64,000 nt of DNA from Ktedonobacter sp. SOSP1-85 (GTDB lineage Bacteria; Chloroflexota; Ktedonobacteria; Ktedonobacterales; Ktedonobacteraceae): contig NZ_BNJI01000001.1 in the NCBI RefSeq assembly GCF_016587415.1, positions 5,309,501 through 5,373,500 of the forward strand, read 5' to 3'. Every line of letters starts with the position of its first letter. Position 1 is the first letter of the stretch. Made by a program: the position numbers and the translations under genes. Under the pieces are notes generated by a model, which did no database searches, was not told the origin of the DNA, and worked only from the letters and a program-made list of their open reading frames with translations. Positions 1-8,824 of the stretch are shown here, piece by piece.

Positions 1-606
1 GGAGCCGATCTTGACCTACGCTTCATTCTTACTCCAGGTGCCAGGCGCGCGTTTCATAGAGGGCTGCGCCAGGGGGTTCTGGTTGAACAGGAATATGCTG
101 ATGCGGCAGGAACTCAGTACAAACTCGAAACGAACCCAATGGAAGTCTATGCCTATCTAGATGGTTGTATCCTCTTTGATCCGCAGGGAATCCTTGCGCT
201 CCTGAAAGAACAGGCGCAAAGACGTTTTGAGACCTACCGGATCTCTGAACAAGAGCGGGAGAAAATCACCTCCTGGCTAGAGGCTGCTCGCTTCAAAATA
301 CGTGTAGCTGAGAGAGGGGGTCATCTGTTGAAAGCAGCTTTCGTGGCTGGGACAGTTTCTTGGCAGGTTATCGAGGGGCTATGGGCTGCAAATAACAGGC
401 CTCTTCCACCTAACGGATCAATCTGGGCGCACCTCGAGGATTTATCACAAGGACCTCCTGATGTCGAAGAGCGGCTAAAACAATTCTTTTGTGGGGAAAC
501 TAAGCAGCGTGTGGAGGTTGCTCTAGAGCTTCTTGACTGGATTTTGCTGTACTTGGATAGTGAGGGAAAAACTTCTCTTCCGCTTGAGCCAGGGGTGCAA
601 GATTGA
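1..606 (+). CDS. Nucleotidyltransferase-like protein, C-terminal part (cut by window start)
   Basis: The reading frame is open from the first base of the window, so the internal ATG at 139 is not the true start; 201 residues are visible before TGA. The first visible residues, GADLDLRFIL, resemble the G-[GS]-x-D-[LFI]-D-L motif of minimal nucleotidyltransferases (the two Asp bind metal). The rest is mostly helical, with a segment GLWAANNRPLPP, of the kind found in the C-terminal helical domain of kanamycin-nucleotidyltransferase-like proteins. The likely activity is transfer of a nucleotide to a small molecule or protein; the substrate cannot be told. The 5' half lies outside the window. The family call is an inference from the short motif and overall pattern, not certain. 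Confidence 0.5.
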   Translation, partial: GADLDLRFILTPGARRAFHRGLRQGVLVEQEYADAAGTQYKLETNPMEVYAYLDGCILFDPQGILALLKEQAQRRFETYRISEQEREKITSWLEAARFKIRVAERGGHLLKAAFVAGTVSWQVIEGLWAANNRPLPPNGSIWAHLEDLSQGPPDVEERLKQFFCGETKQRVEVALELLDWILLYLDSEGKTSLPLEPGVQD

Positions 607-625
607 TTGGTACAATCAATCTTGC
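597..625. terminator. Hairpin over the stop codon of the nucleotidyltransferase-like gene
   Basis: A 13-bp perfect stem (597-609 with 613-625) and a 3-nt loop contains the TGA stop codon at 604-606. No long T-run follows on either strand. It lies between two convergent genes, so it may act as a weak bidirectional terminator or protect 3' ends. Confidence 0.5.
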
Positions 626-654
626 ATTTGAGTATGCAGATACCCTCAAGCTGA

Positions 655-1020
655 TCAATCAACTGCGGTGAGTACTTCAACCATAAAGCCGCCTGGTGCT
701 TGCACATAAAAATTCCAGGCATACTTTCCTCCAGGCATAGCGTGACTCCGCTGTGGTGGTTTTATCTCAAACCCACCATCTTTCAACTGGTGATAGATCG
801 TGTTGACCTGTTCTGCATTCTCCTGAACAAAGCCGATATGAAACGAGTTGGGATAGTTTACCTGACCAGCTTTTGTCAAGGTAAAAATCAGGTTGTCGTC
901 GTCGGTGAGCACCGTTAACATCTGATTGTCGGCTAGTGTACGTAACCCAAAGTATGTTTCGAGAAAGTGGGTTGCTGCTGAGGTATCGGTAACGGTCAAA
1001 TTGATATGGTTCAATTTCAT
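655..1020 (-). CDS. VOC-family (glyoxalase/bleomycin-resistance-like) protein
   Basis: The protein is 121 residues, the usual length of a single-domain vicinal-oxygen-chelate protein. It starts MKLNHINLTVTD, the typical first beta strand with the metal-ligand His, and has a beta-alpha-beta-beta-beta repeat with PNSFHIGF and ends PGGFMVEVL, where the Glu is the usual last metal ligand. VOC proteins are cytoplasmic dimers that act as lyases, dioxygenases or drug-binding proteins; the substrate cannot be predicted. An AAGGAGCT-type Shine-Dalgarno precedes the ATG. It is transcribed alone, convergent with the upstream partial gene. Confidence 0.85.
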   Translation of the reverse strand: MKLNHINLTVTDTSAATHFLETYFGLRTLADNQMLTVLTDDDNLIFTLTKAGQVNYPNSFHIGFVQENAEQVNTIYHQLKDGGFEIKPPQRSHAMPGGKYAWNFYVQAPGGFMVEVLTAVD

Positions 1021-1367
1021 AGGAAGCTCCTTTTATCTGGAGAAATAAATCTCCATTGGCTAAATGTCAACCATTTTTCTGCGCGTTCTCTCAGGAGAGG
1101 CATGGCGAGGGTGACTATTTCCATAATCATCATATCTAAAGAGGGTTGAACCGTTCTTTTTGGGACAGCTTTCCAGAAAGCTGTCCCAAAAAGTCGTCTA
1201 TGGCCGAGCAAAAGGAACAGTGGATTTCGATCTTTCGTGTTTTGCATACCTTATTCGCCTTGTTTATAGAGCATTTATACATTGTATGCATGTACCTATC
1301 CGGTTACACTATAAAAAGTAAAGTTTCTTCATCAAAATCCTCATTTTTAGTCTAGCAAGGATATTTT
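1021..1367. other. Intergenic region between divergent VOC and MFS genes
   Basis: This 347-base stretch holds no convincing gene. It must contain both divergent promoters. The only strong structure is the hairpin at 1156-1193; the part next to the MFS gene is AT-rich. Confidence 0.6.
1156..1193. repeat. 17-bp perfect inverted repeat with 4-nt loop
   Basis: Arms 1156-1172 and 1177-1193 are exactly complementary around the loop CCAG. The arms end in runs of T and A, so the structure could act as a bidirectional terminator. It lies between divergent genes, where a terminator is not expected, so a transposon-end or small palindromic-element origin is equally possible. Confidence 0.55.
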
Positions 1368-2735
1368 ATGTTATCGCCCTCTATTGAGAATATAAAAGAT
1401 ACTAAAAAACTTTCGGAATCATCTCACCTTGTTCAAACACGCGCTTTTGCTCTCCCATCGTCACTACGCCCATTAGCGGAAAAAAATTTCGCACTTCTAT
1501 GGGTAGGAGCATTTCTTTCAAATGCTGGTTTTTGGATTCAATCTATTGGTCAAGGTTGGCAGGTGCTTCAACTCACCAATTCTGCCCTGCTGCTTGGCCT
1601 GGTCACCTTCATAGCGACATTGCCTAACCTTCTCCTCTCCCCTATTGGGGGAGTTATAGCTGACCGTTTCAATCGGCGCCATCTGCTCCTCTTTACACAG
1701 TGCTTCTATATGCTCATCTCCCTTCTCATGGGCATTCTTACCACCTTACACATCATCACTGTCTGGCAGATTATTCTGCTTGCACTGCTGAATGGGGTAT
1801 TCAGTTCGGTTGGCTTCCCCGCATGGCAAACATTTGTTGGCGACCTGTTACCCCCATCGCAGTTAAGGCAGGGCATCGCGCTCAACTCAACTCAATTTAA
1901 TCTCTCGCGTGTGATCGGTCCAGCTATTGGAGGCCTCTCTGTAGGTATCTTTGGGATCGCAGGCTCATACTACCTCAATGCTCTAAGCTACATTGCGGTC
2001 ATTATTCCACTCCTCCTGATGCACACCGCCAATCGAGAGCAACGCAAAAGCACACACAAAAGTATGTGGAGCGACCTACGTGATGGCCTACAGTACGTGC
2101 GAAAGCGGCCTATAGCCCAAATCGTGCTCTTACTGCAATTTTTTATTGCCTTTCTGGTTTTCCCCTACCAGACACTGCTTCCAATCTTTGCCAACAACAT
2201 CTACCATATCGGGGCTACCGGGCTGGGTCTATTGAACTCTGCGGCAGGCATTGGGGCTCTACTTGGTTCCATCATTCTAGTCATGATGACACAACGCATT
2301 CAAAATGGGTCGCGTATCTTGGTGATTGTCTGTTGCCTGGGAGGAGGCGCTTGCCTGGCTTTTGCGCTCTCTAACAGTTTACCCCTCTCCCTGGCCCTGC
2401 TCATCTGCATAGGTATATGCTCAGTGCTCTCCTCAACCCTCACCAATACCATCCTACAAATGATGGTGCCACAGGAGATGCGTTCGCGTGTTCTCAGCCT
2501 TTGGATACTGACTGCATTCGGCCTCGCGCCACTTGGCAACCTTGTTGCTGGTTGGATAGCTCAGGACATTGGAGCGTCTCTGACGCTAGGTATTGCTGGT
2601 TCAATATGTGTGATCCTCGCACTTTGCACATTTGGTTTCCACAGCAAAACAAGAACTCTTCCTGAACGGGAAACAGACCATGATGGGGAATATACCCTGC
2701 AAGAAGAAAGAAAAGAAGGAAAACTTTTAGTATAA
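1368..2735 (+). CDS. MFS transporter (EntS/MFS_3-like exporter)
   Basis: The protein is 455 residues with about 12 hydrophobic segments, the normal size of a major facilitator permease. After a hydrophilic N-terminus of about 40 residues comes NFALLWVGAFLSNAG, then the loop motif GGVIADRFNRRHLL (MFS motif A, G-x-x-x-D-R-x-x-R) between TM2 and TM3. The second half has a similar start and ends in a charged tail. This is the pattern of the MFS_3 group that includes the enterobactin exporter EntS and macrolide-efflux-like proteins; proton-driven export of a small molecule is inferred. An AAGGAT sequence lies just upstream of the ATG. It is followed by a strong hairpin and a convergent gene. Confidence 0.88.
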   Translation: MLSPSIENIKDTKKLSESSHLVQTRAFALPSSLRPLAEKNFALLWVGAFLSNAGFWIQSIGQGWQVLQLTNSALLLGLVTFIATLPNLLLSPIGGVIADRFNRRHLLLFTQCFYMLISLLMGILTTLHIITVWQIILLALLNGVFSSVGFPAWQTFVGDLLPPSQLRQGIALNSTQFNLSRVIGPAIGGLSVGIFGIAGSYYLNALSYIAVIIPLLLMHTANREQRKSTHKSMWSDLRDGLQYVRKRPIAQIVLLLQFFIAFLVFPYQTLLPIFANNIYHIGATGLGLLNSAAGIGALLGSIILVMMTQRIQNGSRILVIVCCLGGGACLAFALSNSLPLSLALLICIGICSVLSSTLTNTILQMMVPQEMRSRVLSLWILTAFGLAPLGNLVAGWIAQDIGASLTLGIAGSICVILALCTFGFHSKTRTLPERETDHDGEYTLQEERKEGKLLV

Positions 2736-2786
2736 GCGAGATAAGATAGGCAAAATGCTTATCTCCAGCGCCTTACCTCTTGAGCG

Positions 2787-2835
2787 TGTTTTCTCGTACC
2801 ACCTGACGATTGCTCCAGGTACGTACGAGAAAACA
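2787..2835. terminator. Bidirectional terminator-like hairpin
   Basis: A 13-bp perfect stem (2787-2799 with 2823-2835) continues, after a small internal loop, with a further 5 bp (2801-2805 with 2816-2820). The outer arms carry TTTT/AAAA. It sits between the convergent MFS and acetate-transporter genes and can serve both. Confidence 0.65.
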
Positions 2836-2855
2836 TTGTGAGCATCGATGCGTGC

Positions 2856-3500
2856 TTATTCAGTTGCAACAGGTCCGCGCCCGCCTGTTGGCAGCGTGAT
2901 ACCAGCGGCCGTACGCAGCATACTGGCAATCGTCGCATACCAGGCAACGAGCGCGCAGATGATAGCCAGCCAACCACCAATGCCAAGCCACACCCGGTTA
3001 AATCCTGTTAGGTGCCCGATAGTCAGACAGAGGTAGGCCAGAAACAACAAACCAACGGCCGCAAGGTAGATCATATTCATCCTGAGTGATCCAATGAAGG
3101 TCACCGCAAGAAGAATGGTCCAGCATAGGTAGAAAAGCCCTAAGAGGAGATGCTGCACTCCCGCACTCATGCTCGTTAAGATGCCAAACCCTGGCATGAA
3201 GATCACGCCAAGGGCTGTGAGGAAGCCGCCATACGAGGTAAAGAGCGTAGCCGCTTCCATGTTTCCCTTGCGGAACTCCCACATGCCAGCCAGAATTTGA
3301 ACAATTCCTCCCACGAGAATGATCGGTCCAATAGCTCTGAGGGCGCCTTGATTTCCAAATGGAAGAATAAAACCAGCGTACCAGGAGCCAAGAATAGCCG
3401 TAGTCAGTGCAAGAACGCTCAGCCCAAGAGGGATAGGGCTTGCAATACGTCCTTCGGCCAAGTCACGATGTTCCGATGTTCTTGTTGAGTATTGAGCCAT
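2856..3500 (-). CDS. GPR1/FUN34/YaaH (AceTr) family membrane protein
   Basis: The protein is 214 residues with six hydrophobic segments. The first is preceded by SPIPLGLSVLALTT, close to the family signature N-P-[AV]-P-[LF]-G-L-x-x-[FS]. Family members such as SatP/YaaH move acetate, succinate or other small carboxylates across the inner membrane, so acetate uptake or release is the likely role (inference). An AAAGGAG Shine-Dalgarno lies just before the ATG. The gene is divergent from the cytochrome oxidase gene and convergent with the MFS gene. I do not assign a gene symbol because substrate specificity cannot be read from the sequence. Confidence 0.85.
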   Translation of the reverse strand: MAQYSTRTSEHRDLAEGRIASPIPLGLSVLALTTAILGSWYAGFILPFGNQGALRAIGPIILVGGIVQILAGMWEFRKGNMEAATLFTSYGGFLTALGVIFMPGFGILTSMSAGVQHLLLGLFYLCWTILLAVTFIGSLRMNMIYLAAVGLLFLAYLCLTIGHLTGFNRVWLGIGGWLAIICALVAWYATIASMLRTAAGITLPTGGRGPVATE

Positions 3501-3861
3501 GATAGTTCTCCTTTCGGGAGAAGATCGCCAAGGTACTATTCCTCACTCTAGAACCACATGTTCCCACTCATCCTGACAATCATCCTTTTGCGTCTCTAAG
3601 ACGAAGTCCTCGAGTGTCTACAGATTGTCGCTCTCAGGAGTTGTGCGCTTCTTGACTACTAGGTTGAGCTTTTTCTGTGAGGAAGATTGTGAGAACATTT
3701 TAGGAACATCTAGAATCACGTTGAGTGATATTTTTACGTGACTGATCCTTAAAACACAGGGGAGAATATCTTGAGATTGCATTGACTATACTTAAAAGAT
3801 AAAATGAAGTATGTGGTGTTACTAGTGTTGGTATAGAAGAGATGTTTTGGAGAAATCAGAT
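3501..3861. promoter_or_regulatory. Divergent promoter region
   Basis: This 361-base region between the acetate-transporter-family gene and the oxidase gene holds no plausible ORF. It presumably carries both promoters; I could not single out confident -35/-10 pairs. TTGGAG at 3847-3852, 9 nt before the ATG at 3862, is the ribosome binding site of the oxidase gene. Confidence 0.5.
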
Positions 3862-5550
3862 ATGGCAACTCGCACTAGTAATAGAGAGTCAGTGAGCGTG
3901 CGTGAGAGGCACTTGAGCGACACCTATATTGGTAGTTGGCTCACGACAACCGATCACAAAGAGATCGGCATCATGTACATTATCACAGCTTTCTTCTTCT
4001 TCCTGATCGGCGGTGTGGAGGCACTCTTCATTCGGGCACAACTGGCGGTCCCCAATGGGAAGGTGCTCAGTCCCGAAGAATATAACCAGATTTTCACGAT
4101 GCACGGCACGACGATGATCTTCTTATTCGTCATGCCGATATTGTCGGGGCTGGGCAACTATGTTGTACCTCTGATGCTTGGAGCCCGCGATATGGCATTC
4201 CCACGCATGAATGCCTTTGCGTACTGGATCTTGCTTTTTGGTAGCCTCTTCTTACAGTCCAGCTTTCTGTTGAGCGTGGCTCCTAATGGGGGCTGGTTCA
4301 TGTACGCTCCTTTGAGTCTGACGACAAAGGTCTGCGGCATCCATGCCTATCAGTGTACACCTGGGATGAACGCGGATTTCTGGATTCTGGGTATAACAAT
4401 GCTTGGTATCTCCTCAATCGCAGGATCGCTTAACTTTGTTGTAACGATTCTGAAGATGCGCGCGCCTGGCATGAGCATTAACCGTATCCCGCTCTTCACG
4501 TGGATGATCCTGGTCATGGCGTTTCTGATATTATTCGCGATGCCAAGTCTGACGGCGGCGAGTCTGATGTTGCTGCTGGATCGCCATCTTGGGACGCACT
4601 TCTATCAGTTTGCCTATGGTGGTGACCCGCTTCTGTGGCAACATTTGTTCTGGTCATTTGGTCATCCTGAGGTATATATCCTGATCCTGCCAGCCTTCGG
4701 CATTGTCTCGGAGGTCTTGCCGGTCTTCTCACGTAAACCCATCTTTGGTTATACTTTTATCGCGTGGTCCGGTGTGGCGATTGGCTTCTTGAGCTTCACT
4801 GTCTGGGCTCATCACATGTTTGCCGTTGGTCTGCCACCTGTCGCACAGGCATTCTTCGCTTCCAGCACGGTTCTCATCGCGGTACCAACCGCCGTGAAGA
4901 TCTTCAACTGGCTGGGAACGATCTACAAGGGGAAATTGAGCCTTAAGGCTCCTATGATCTTCGCGCTCGGTTTTATTGCTATGTTCCTCATCGGTGGTTT
5001 GAATGGGGCCGCGCTGGCTGTCGTGCCTTTTGACTACCAGGTCACGGACAGCTACTTTGTGGTCTCGCACATTCACTACGTGCTCTTCGGTGGTAGCGTA
5101 ATGGCGATCTTCGCGGGCCTCTTCTACTGGTTTCCCAAGATGACCGGCAAATTGATGAATGAGAGGCTGGCACATATTCAATTCTGGCTGCTGATGATTG
5201 GTCTCAACCTGGCATTCTTCCCCATGCATATCCTGGGGCTGCTGGGCATGCCGCGTCGCGTCTACACCTATCCAGCGAATTTAGGGTGGAACGAATTGAA
5301 CCTGATGTCGACAATTGGAGCCTTCTTGATTGGTATCGCGGTCATGGTCTTCCTCTGCAACTTTGTCACAAGCATGAAGTCAGGCCAGAAGGTAGGTAAT
5401 GATCCCTGGGACGGCTTTACCCTGGAGTGGGACACGACATCGCCGCCGAAGAAGTATAACTTCCTTACCATACCCATCGTTCGCAGTCGTCGCCCATTCT
5501 ATGACAAGAAGAATCCTGAGACCGCAGATTGGAAGTCAGCCATTCACTGA
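3862..5550 (+). CDS. ctaD: Cytochrome c oxidase subunit I (heme-copper oxidase)
   Basis: The protein has 562 residues from the ATG at 3862, chosen because GGAG lies 9 nt upstream; an in-frame TTG at 3847 overlaps that ribosome binding site. It has about 12 transmembrane segments and the complete cofactor set: TMHGTTM (low-spin heme His), GHPEVYI (CuB His and the cross-linked Tyr), WAHHMF (two CuB His) and VVSHIHYVLFGG (His ligands of both hemes). Start and length fit an A-type aa3/caa3 oxidase that reduces O2 to water in the inner membrane. Subunits II, III and assembly factors are not next to it, which is unusual, so this may be a second, isolated copy. A hairpin terminator follows. Confidence 0.95.
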   Translation: MATRTSNRESVSVRERHLSDTYIGSWLTTTDHKEIGIMYIITAFFFFLIGGVEALFIRAQLAVPNGKVLSPEEYNQIFTMHGTTMIFLFVMPILSGLGNYVVPLMLGARDMAFPRMNAFAYWILLFGSLFLQSSFLLSVAPNGGWFMYAPLSLTTKVCGIHAYQCTPGMNADFWILGITMLGISSIAGSLNFVVTILKMRAPGMSINRIPLFTWMILVMAFLILFAMPSLTAASLMLLLDRHLGTHFYQFAYGGDPLLWQHLFWSFGHPEVYILILPAFGIVSEVLPVFSRKPIFGYTFIAWSGVAIGFLSFTVWAHHMFAVGLPPVAQAFFASSTVLIAVPTAVKIFNWLGTIYKGKLSLKAPMIFALGFIAMFLIGGLNGAALAVVPFDYQVTDSYFVVSHIHYVLFGGSVMAIFAGLFYWFPKMTGKLMNERLAHIQFWLLMIGLNLAFFPMHILGLLGMPRRVYTYPANLGWNELNLMSTIGAFLIGIAVMVFLCNFVTSMKSGQKVGNDPWDGFTLEWDTTSPPKKYNFLTIPIVRSRRPFYDKKNPETADWKSAIH

Positions 5551-5601
5551 GGATGAGAGAACAATTAGGACGACGTGAAGTCACGGCGGTACCGTTTGGG
5601 A

Positions 5602-5651
5602 TCTGGCTCACTTTTGGTAATAAGGTCTTCAATCACCAAATTTGAGCCAGA
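5602..5651. terminator. Terminator hairpin between ctaD and the epimerase gene
   Basis: Arms 5602-5610 and 5643-5651 are complementary (TCTGGCTCA/TGAGCCAGA), with further pairing of TTTGGT and ACCAAA inside. A pyrimidine-rich tract follows on the plus strand. It is placed between convergent genes. Confidence 0.6.
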
Positions 5652-5676
5652 CCCTCTTCTTTTCAGACTTTCCTGG

Positions 5677-6741
5677 CTATGCCCAGTCCTGATTCGATGT
5701 TAGAGACATCATAGATGCCCCCTGTTGCTCCACATAGCCTCCCGTAAAGGGATCTTCCGCTAGCAGTAGAGGTACATCCAGGTCAATAAAGCGGAAGCCA
5801 CCCAGCCCAGCAACAAAATGTGCCGATGCGCTCGTCCCCAGGCGCGATTCGATCATAGAACCGATCATCAGTTGTGTTGAGGTTGCGCGACAAAGGGCTG
5901 CAATATCCAACGCTTCGACAATGCCACATTTCATCAACTTAATATTCACCACATTCACAGCCTTCATGGCAATCAGCCGCTCCACATCAGCCAGGCTAGC
6001 GGCACTTTCATCTGCCGCAACAGGAACAGACGTATGCTGTGTAACGAAGCGCAGTCCCTCAAAGTCGTCTTTGTATACAGGTTGCTCCAGCAAGATCGGA
6101 TAAATCTGGCGCTCTTCAAGTTGGCGCAGACACGACAATGCCTCATCAGGGGTATAGCCCTGGTTGGCATCTAGCGTAAGAGCTAGTGTTGGGGCTGCAC
6201 GATGAATGGCTTCGATACGCGCTATATCTTCCTGCATGTCGACGCCCACTTTGATTTTGATATATTTGATACCACGCGCCGCGATTTGCTGCGCCAGTTC
6301 GTAGCTATGCTCAGGCGAGGCCAGGGGAATGCTCATGTCAGTTTCTACAGTTGTTCCGGCATTGCCCAGAAAAACATAGAGAGGCATCCCATACGAATGT
6401 GTGAGGGCATCAAGCAGAGCCATTTCAATACCTGTGCGGACAGTATTTTGATGGTAGTAGTTATGTTTGATGAGCTTAGAGAGCGGGCGCCAGCGTGAGG
6501 CATCCTGCCCCTCTAACCATGGAACGCAGGTTCGCGCCGCTGCCAGGGCTGTCTCCTGTGTCTCACCTGTGCTAGGAGCGAATGGAGAGCATTCACCATA
6601 GCCGATGCTCCCATCGGCAAGTTCAATAGTGATCAGGACATTACGTGCTTCAGAGACGCTTCCAGTGGTAATGGTAAATGTTTCGCGCAATGGAATGTTA
6701 AGAGGTTCGACTTTTACTGCTGTGATTGTTGTACGGACCAT
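5677..6741 (-). CDS. Dipeptide epimerase-like enolase-superfamily enzyme
   Basis: The protein is 354 residues: an N-terminal capping domain (to about residue 125) followed by a TIM barrel. The muconate-lactonizing subgroup motifs are all present: IKIKVG (K-x-K acid/base), LDANQGY, LLEQPV and AADES (three metal ligands), and NIKLMKCG (second catalytic Lys). The C-terminal DLDVPLLLAEDPF resembles the D-x-D specificity motif of L-Ala-D/L-Glu epimerases, which epimerise dipeptides from murein turnover. The gene follows a peptide-binding lipoprotein and two serine hydrolases on the same strand, which supports a peptide-salvage role (inference). Other dipeptide specificities or N-succinylamino-acid racemase activity cannot be excluded. 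Confidence 0.85.
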   Translation of the reverse strand: MVRTTITAVKVEPLNIPLRETFTITTGSVSEARNVLITIELADGSIGYGECSPFAPSTGETQETALAAARTCVPWLEGQDASRWRPLSKLIKHNYYHQNTVRTGIEMALLDALTHSYGMPLYVFLGNAGTTVETDMSIPLASPEHSYELAQQIAARGIKYIKIKVGVDMQEDIARIEAIHRAAPTLALTLDANQGYTPDEALSCLRQLEERQIYPILLEQPVYKDDFEGLRFVTQHTSVPVAADESAASLADVERLIAMKAVNVVNIKLMKCGIVEALDIAALCRATSTQLMIGSMIESRLGTSASAHFVAGLGGFRFIDLDVPLLLAEDPFTGGYVEQQGASMMSLTSNQDWA

Positions 6742-6867
6742 ATGTACTAAGGTTCCCTTCTTTTCCGTATGCGATGTAACTATTTAGGACCCTCGCCACC
6801 GCAGGTGGCGAAACGAAGCGCCTGTGACGCAGAGGTGCCCTGAAGAGTTACCTGAAATGTGGACATG

Positions 6868-6917
6868 TTGCTCTCTTGCCAACTCCTTGCACCGGGCCAG
6901 GAAAGGCAAGAGAGCAA
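6868..6917. terminator. Hairpin between binding-protein and epimerase genes
   Basis: A 13-bp perfect stem (6868-6880 with 6905-6917) lies just after the stop codon of the binding-protein gene on the minus strand. There is no T-tract, so it may reduce rather than end readthrough into the epimerase gene. A second small hairpin (TCGCCACC/GGTGGCGA) lies near 6792-6810. The rest of the 189-base gap shows nothing else. Confidence 0.5.
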
Positions 6918-6930
6918 TAAGAGATTGTGT

Positions 6931-8643
6931 TTATAGGCTCATGTAGATGTTGCCCCAGTCATTCGGTGCAATAGTAACAAGCGGGTTCAGGGAATAATTT
7001 TGCAGTTTAGGATTAATGAGTACATGTGCCTCCACCTGGTAGAGCGGAATTGCAGCGACATCGTCAACCAGATGCTGTTCAGCTGAGCTATACTGCTGTA
7101 GACGCTCTTGCTGATTCTGGTTTACGTCGGCCTGGGCAAGCTCACTCTGAATGGCCTGTTGCTGGGTGGCGTTGCTAGAGGTATTTTGTCCATAGTTGGC
7201 ATTGTTGAATGGAGCGCCTTTCGCAAACCATGTACTCAGCCAGGCTTGAGGATCAGCATAGTTGCCATACGAGATCGTCCATATCTGTAATGGACCGGAT
7301 TTGCCCGTCGTTCCCAATTGAGCCTGAATCAGAGCACTGGCCTCCATGCTAGACACCTGCATATTGACGCCAAAGGCTGTCTGCCACTGCTGCGCAAGGA
7401 CGGTTACAAGATTCTTCGTATCGTTGCTACCTGCAAGATATGAAAGCGTGATAGGCGGCAACGCAGCGGCGTTTTGATAGTTTTCTTCCTGTAACCCCTC
7501 CTGAAAGAGTTGTTTCGCCTTCTGCAAATCACCTTTCGTGCTTGTTACACCAGCGGGCCCCGCCAGGGCTTGATTATAGCCTGGAACACCCTGAGGTATG
7601 AGATGATTCGTAGGAAGAACTGAGCCGTACATCACATTCTGAGCTAGAATATCTTTATTGATGGCAAGTGCAAAGGCCTGGCGGATCTTGATGTTGTTGA
7701 ATGGCTTTGCCAGGTAATTCATGAGCACATAATTCAACCCTAACGTTGGCGTGTGCTTGTAATCTGGGCGTTTCCTGGCATTTGCCAGGTCGGCAAGTGG
7801 AATAGTTGCGTAATCTAGCTGACCTGCCTGATAGGATTTATAGGTTGTATCTGTACTACCCGACTGCTGTAACTCTACTCGCTGCAAGCGTGGTTTGGGT
7901 CCATAATAGTTCGTATTGGGGATCAGGGTAAGTCCTTTATTATGACTGTAGCTAGAAGCCTTAAAGGGACCTGCTCCTCCACCTTCACCCAGGTGTTCGG
8001 TCCACTTAGCACCATATTTCTCCACTACCTTCTTATTGACTGTGTAGGCAGTTGGGAGAGCTGCTAATGACTGTAAAAAGTAAGCTGTTGGCTGAGCCAG
8101 GATGATAGAAATGGTGTGATCATCCTTCACAATCAGGCTATCATCGATCAATGTAGGAAGCTGCCCGCTAATAATTTTGGTAAAGTCCTTGATTGGACTG
8201 AGAAAGGAGGCCGCGGGTGATTTTGTGCTGGGCAACAACGCGCGATTGATACTGTAAGCAACGTCGTTAGCGGTAAGCGGGGTACCATCACTAAAGGTCA
8301 GGTTGGGCCTGAGGGTGAATGTATAGGTAAGCCCATCCGAAGAAATGGTATGGTTGCTTGCGAGCTGGTCTGTAACCTTCCCATCTGATGATAGTGCTAC
8401 CAGGCCGGTGAACATCATCTGTATTGCAGAAATATCGGTATTCTGTACAGTAAGAGCGGGGTCCAGAGAACCAAAGTCCGATGGCCCGATTGGATAACGG
8501 AAAATTTGCTTACTGTCAGGTGCTGGCGTAGTGCTTGTATTGCTGCTTGGACCTGTACCGCCGCTACAGGCAAGAACAAGTATGGCAAGTATCCCCAAAA
8601 TACCAGGAAGAAGCGCTGACCGGAAAAATTTGCGATACGGCAT
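6931..8643 (-). CDS. Peptide ABC transporter substrate-binding lipoprotein (SBP family 5)
   Basis: The protein is about 570 residues. The start at 8643 is preferred because AAGGGGG lies 7 nt upstream; the ATG at 8649 is too close to it. A basic N-terminus, a hydrophobic stretch and the lipobox LVLAC give a signal-peptidase-II lipoprotein anchored outside the membrane. The mature part has family-5 features: LTFSDGTPLTANDVAYSI near the N-terminus and a long, two-lobed body typical of OppA/DppA proteins that bind oligo- or dipeptides. No permease or ATPase genes adjoin it, so it must use a transporter encoded elsewhere. It lies between the serine hydrolases and the dipeptide epimerase, which fits peptide uptake. 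Confidence 0.9.
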   Translation of the reverse strand: MPYRKFFRSALLPGILGILAILVLACSGGTGPSSNTSTTPAPDSKQIFRYPIGPSDFGSLDPALTVQNTDISAIQMMFTGLVALSSDGKVTDQLASNHTISSDGLTYTFTLRPNLTFSDGTPLTANDVAYSINRALLPSTKSPAASFLSPIKDFTKIISGQLPTLIDDSLIVKDDHTISIILAQPTAYFLQSLAALPTAYTVNKKVVEKYGAKWTEHLGEGGGAGPFKASSYSHNKGLTLIPNTNYYGPKPRLQRVELQQSGSTDTTYKSYQAGQLDYATIPLADLANARKRPDYKHTPTLGLNYVLMNYLAKPFNNIKIRQAFALAINKDILAQNVMYGSVLPTNHLIPQGVPGYNQALAGPAGVTSTKGDLQKAKQLFQEGLQEENYQNAAALPPITLSYLAGSNDTKNLVTVLAQQWQTAFGVNMQVSSMEASALIQAQLGTTGKSGPLQIWTISYGNYADPQAWLSTWFAKGAPFNNANYGQNTSSNATQQQAIQSELAQADVNQNQQERLQQYSSAEQHLVDDVAAIPLYQVEAHVLINPKLQNYSLNPLVTIAPNDWGNIYMSL

Positions 8644-8674
8644 AATCATGCCCCCTTATGTTCTCAAACTGCAC

Positions 8675-8749
8675 TTACTACTTCTCCGAAAACCCTGAGC
8701 GCGAAGCGCTAGACACGCCAGTGGCGTTGGGTTTCGGAATAAGATCTTA
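8675..8749 (-). repeat. 75-bp palindromic repeat element, copy 1
   Basis: The element folds on itself: CCGAAAACCC near one end pairs with GGGTTTCGG near the other, and AGCGC/GCGCT forms an inner hairpin. Its reverse complement matches 12269-12342 with only five differences (about 93% identity). It lies between the binding-protein gene and the first serine hydrolase. It resembles REP/MITE-type intergenic elements. Confidence 0.8.
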
Positions 8750-8779
8750 ATGCACAAAAAAGAAAAGATAAAGATGTTG

Positions 8780-8795
8780 TAGACCAGTTGGTCTA
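8780..8795. promoter_or_regulatory. Perfect 7-2-7 palindrome TAGACCAGTTGGTCTA
   Basis: This palindrome lies 30 bases beyond the stop codon of the first serine hydrolase, followed on the minus strand by a T-rich tract. It could be a terminator for that gene. It also resembles operators of TetR-family regulators of the NemR type (TAGACC...GGTCTA), which could control the binding-protein gene downstream. Confidence 0.4.
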
Positions 8796-8824
8796 GAATG
8801 ATAGTGGTTTGGCCTTGTGCACCC

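Noticed and set aside
1017..1247. 76-codon minus-strand frame between the VOC and MFS genes
   Set aside because: It passes through a 17-bp perfect hairpin, has no ribosome binding site and no recognisable pattern.
4729..5229. 166-codon frame antisense to the oxidase gene
   Set aside because: It is the shadow of ctaD; His/Glu/Asp-rich composition mirrors the membrane-protein codons on the other strand.
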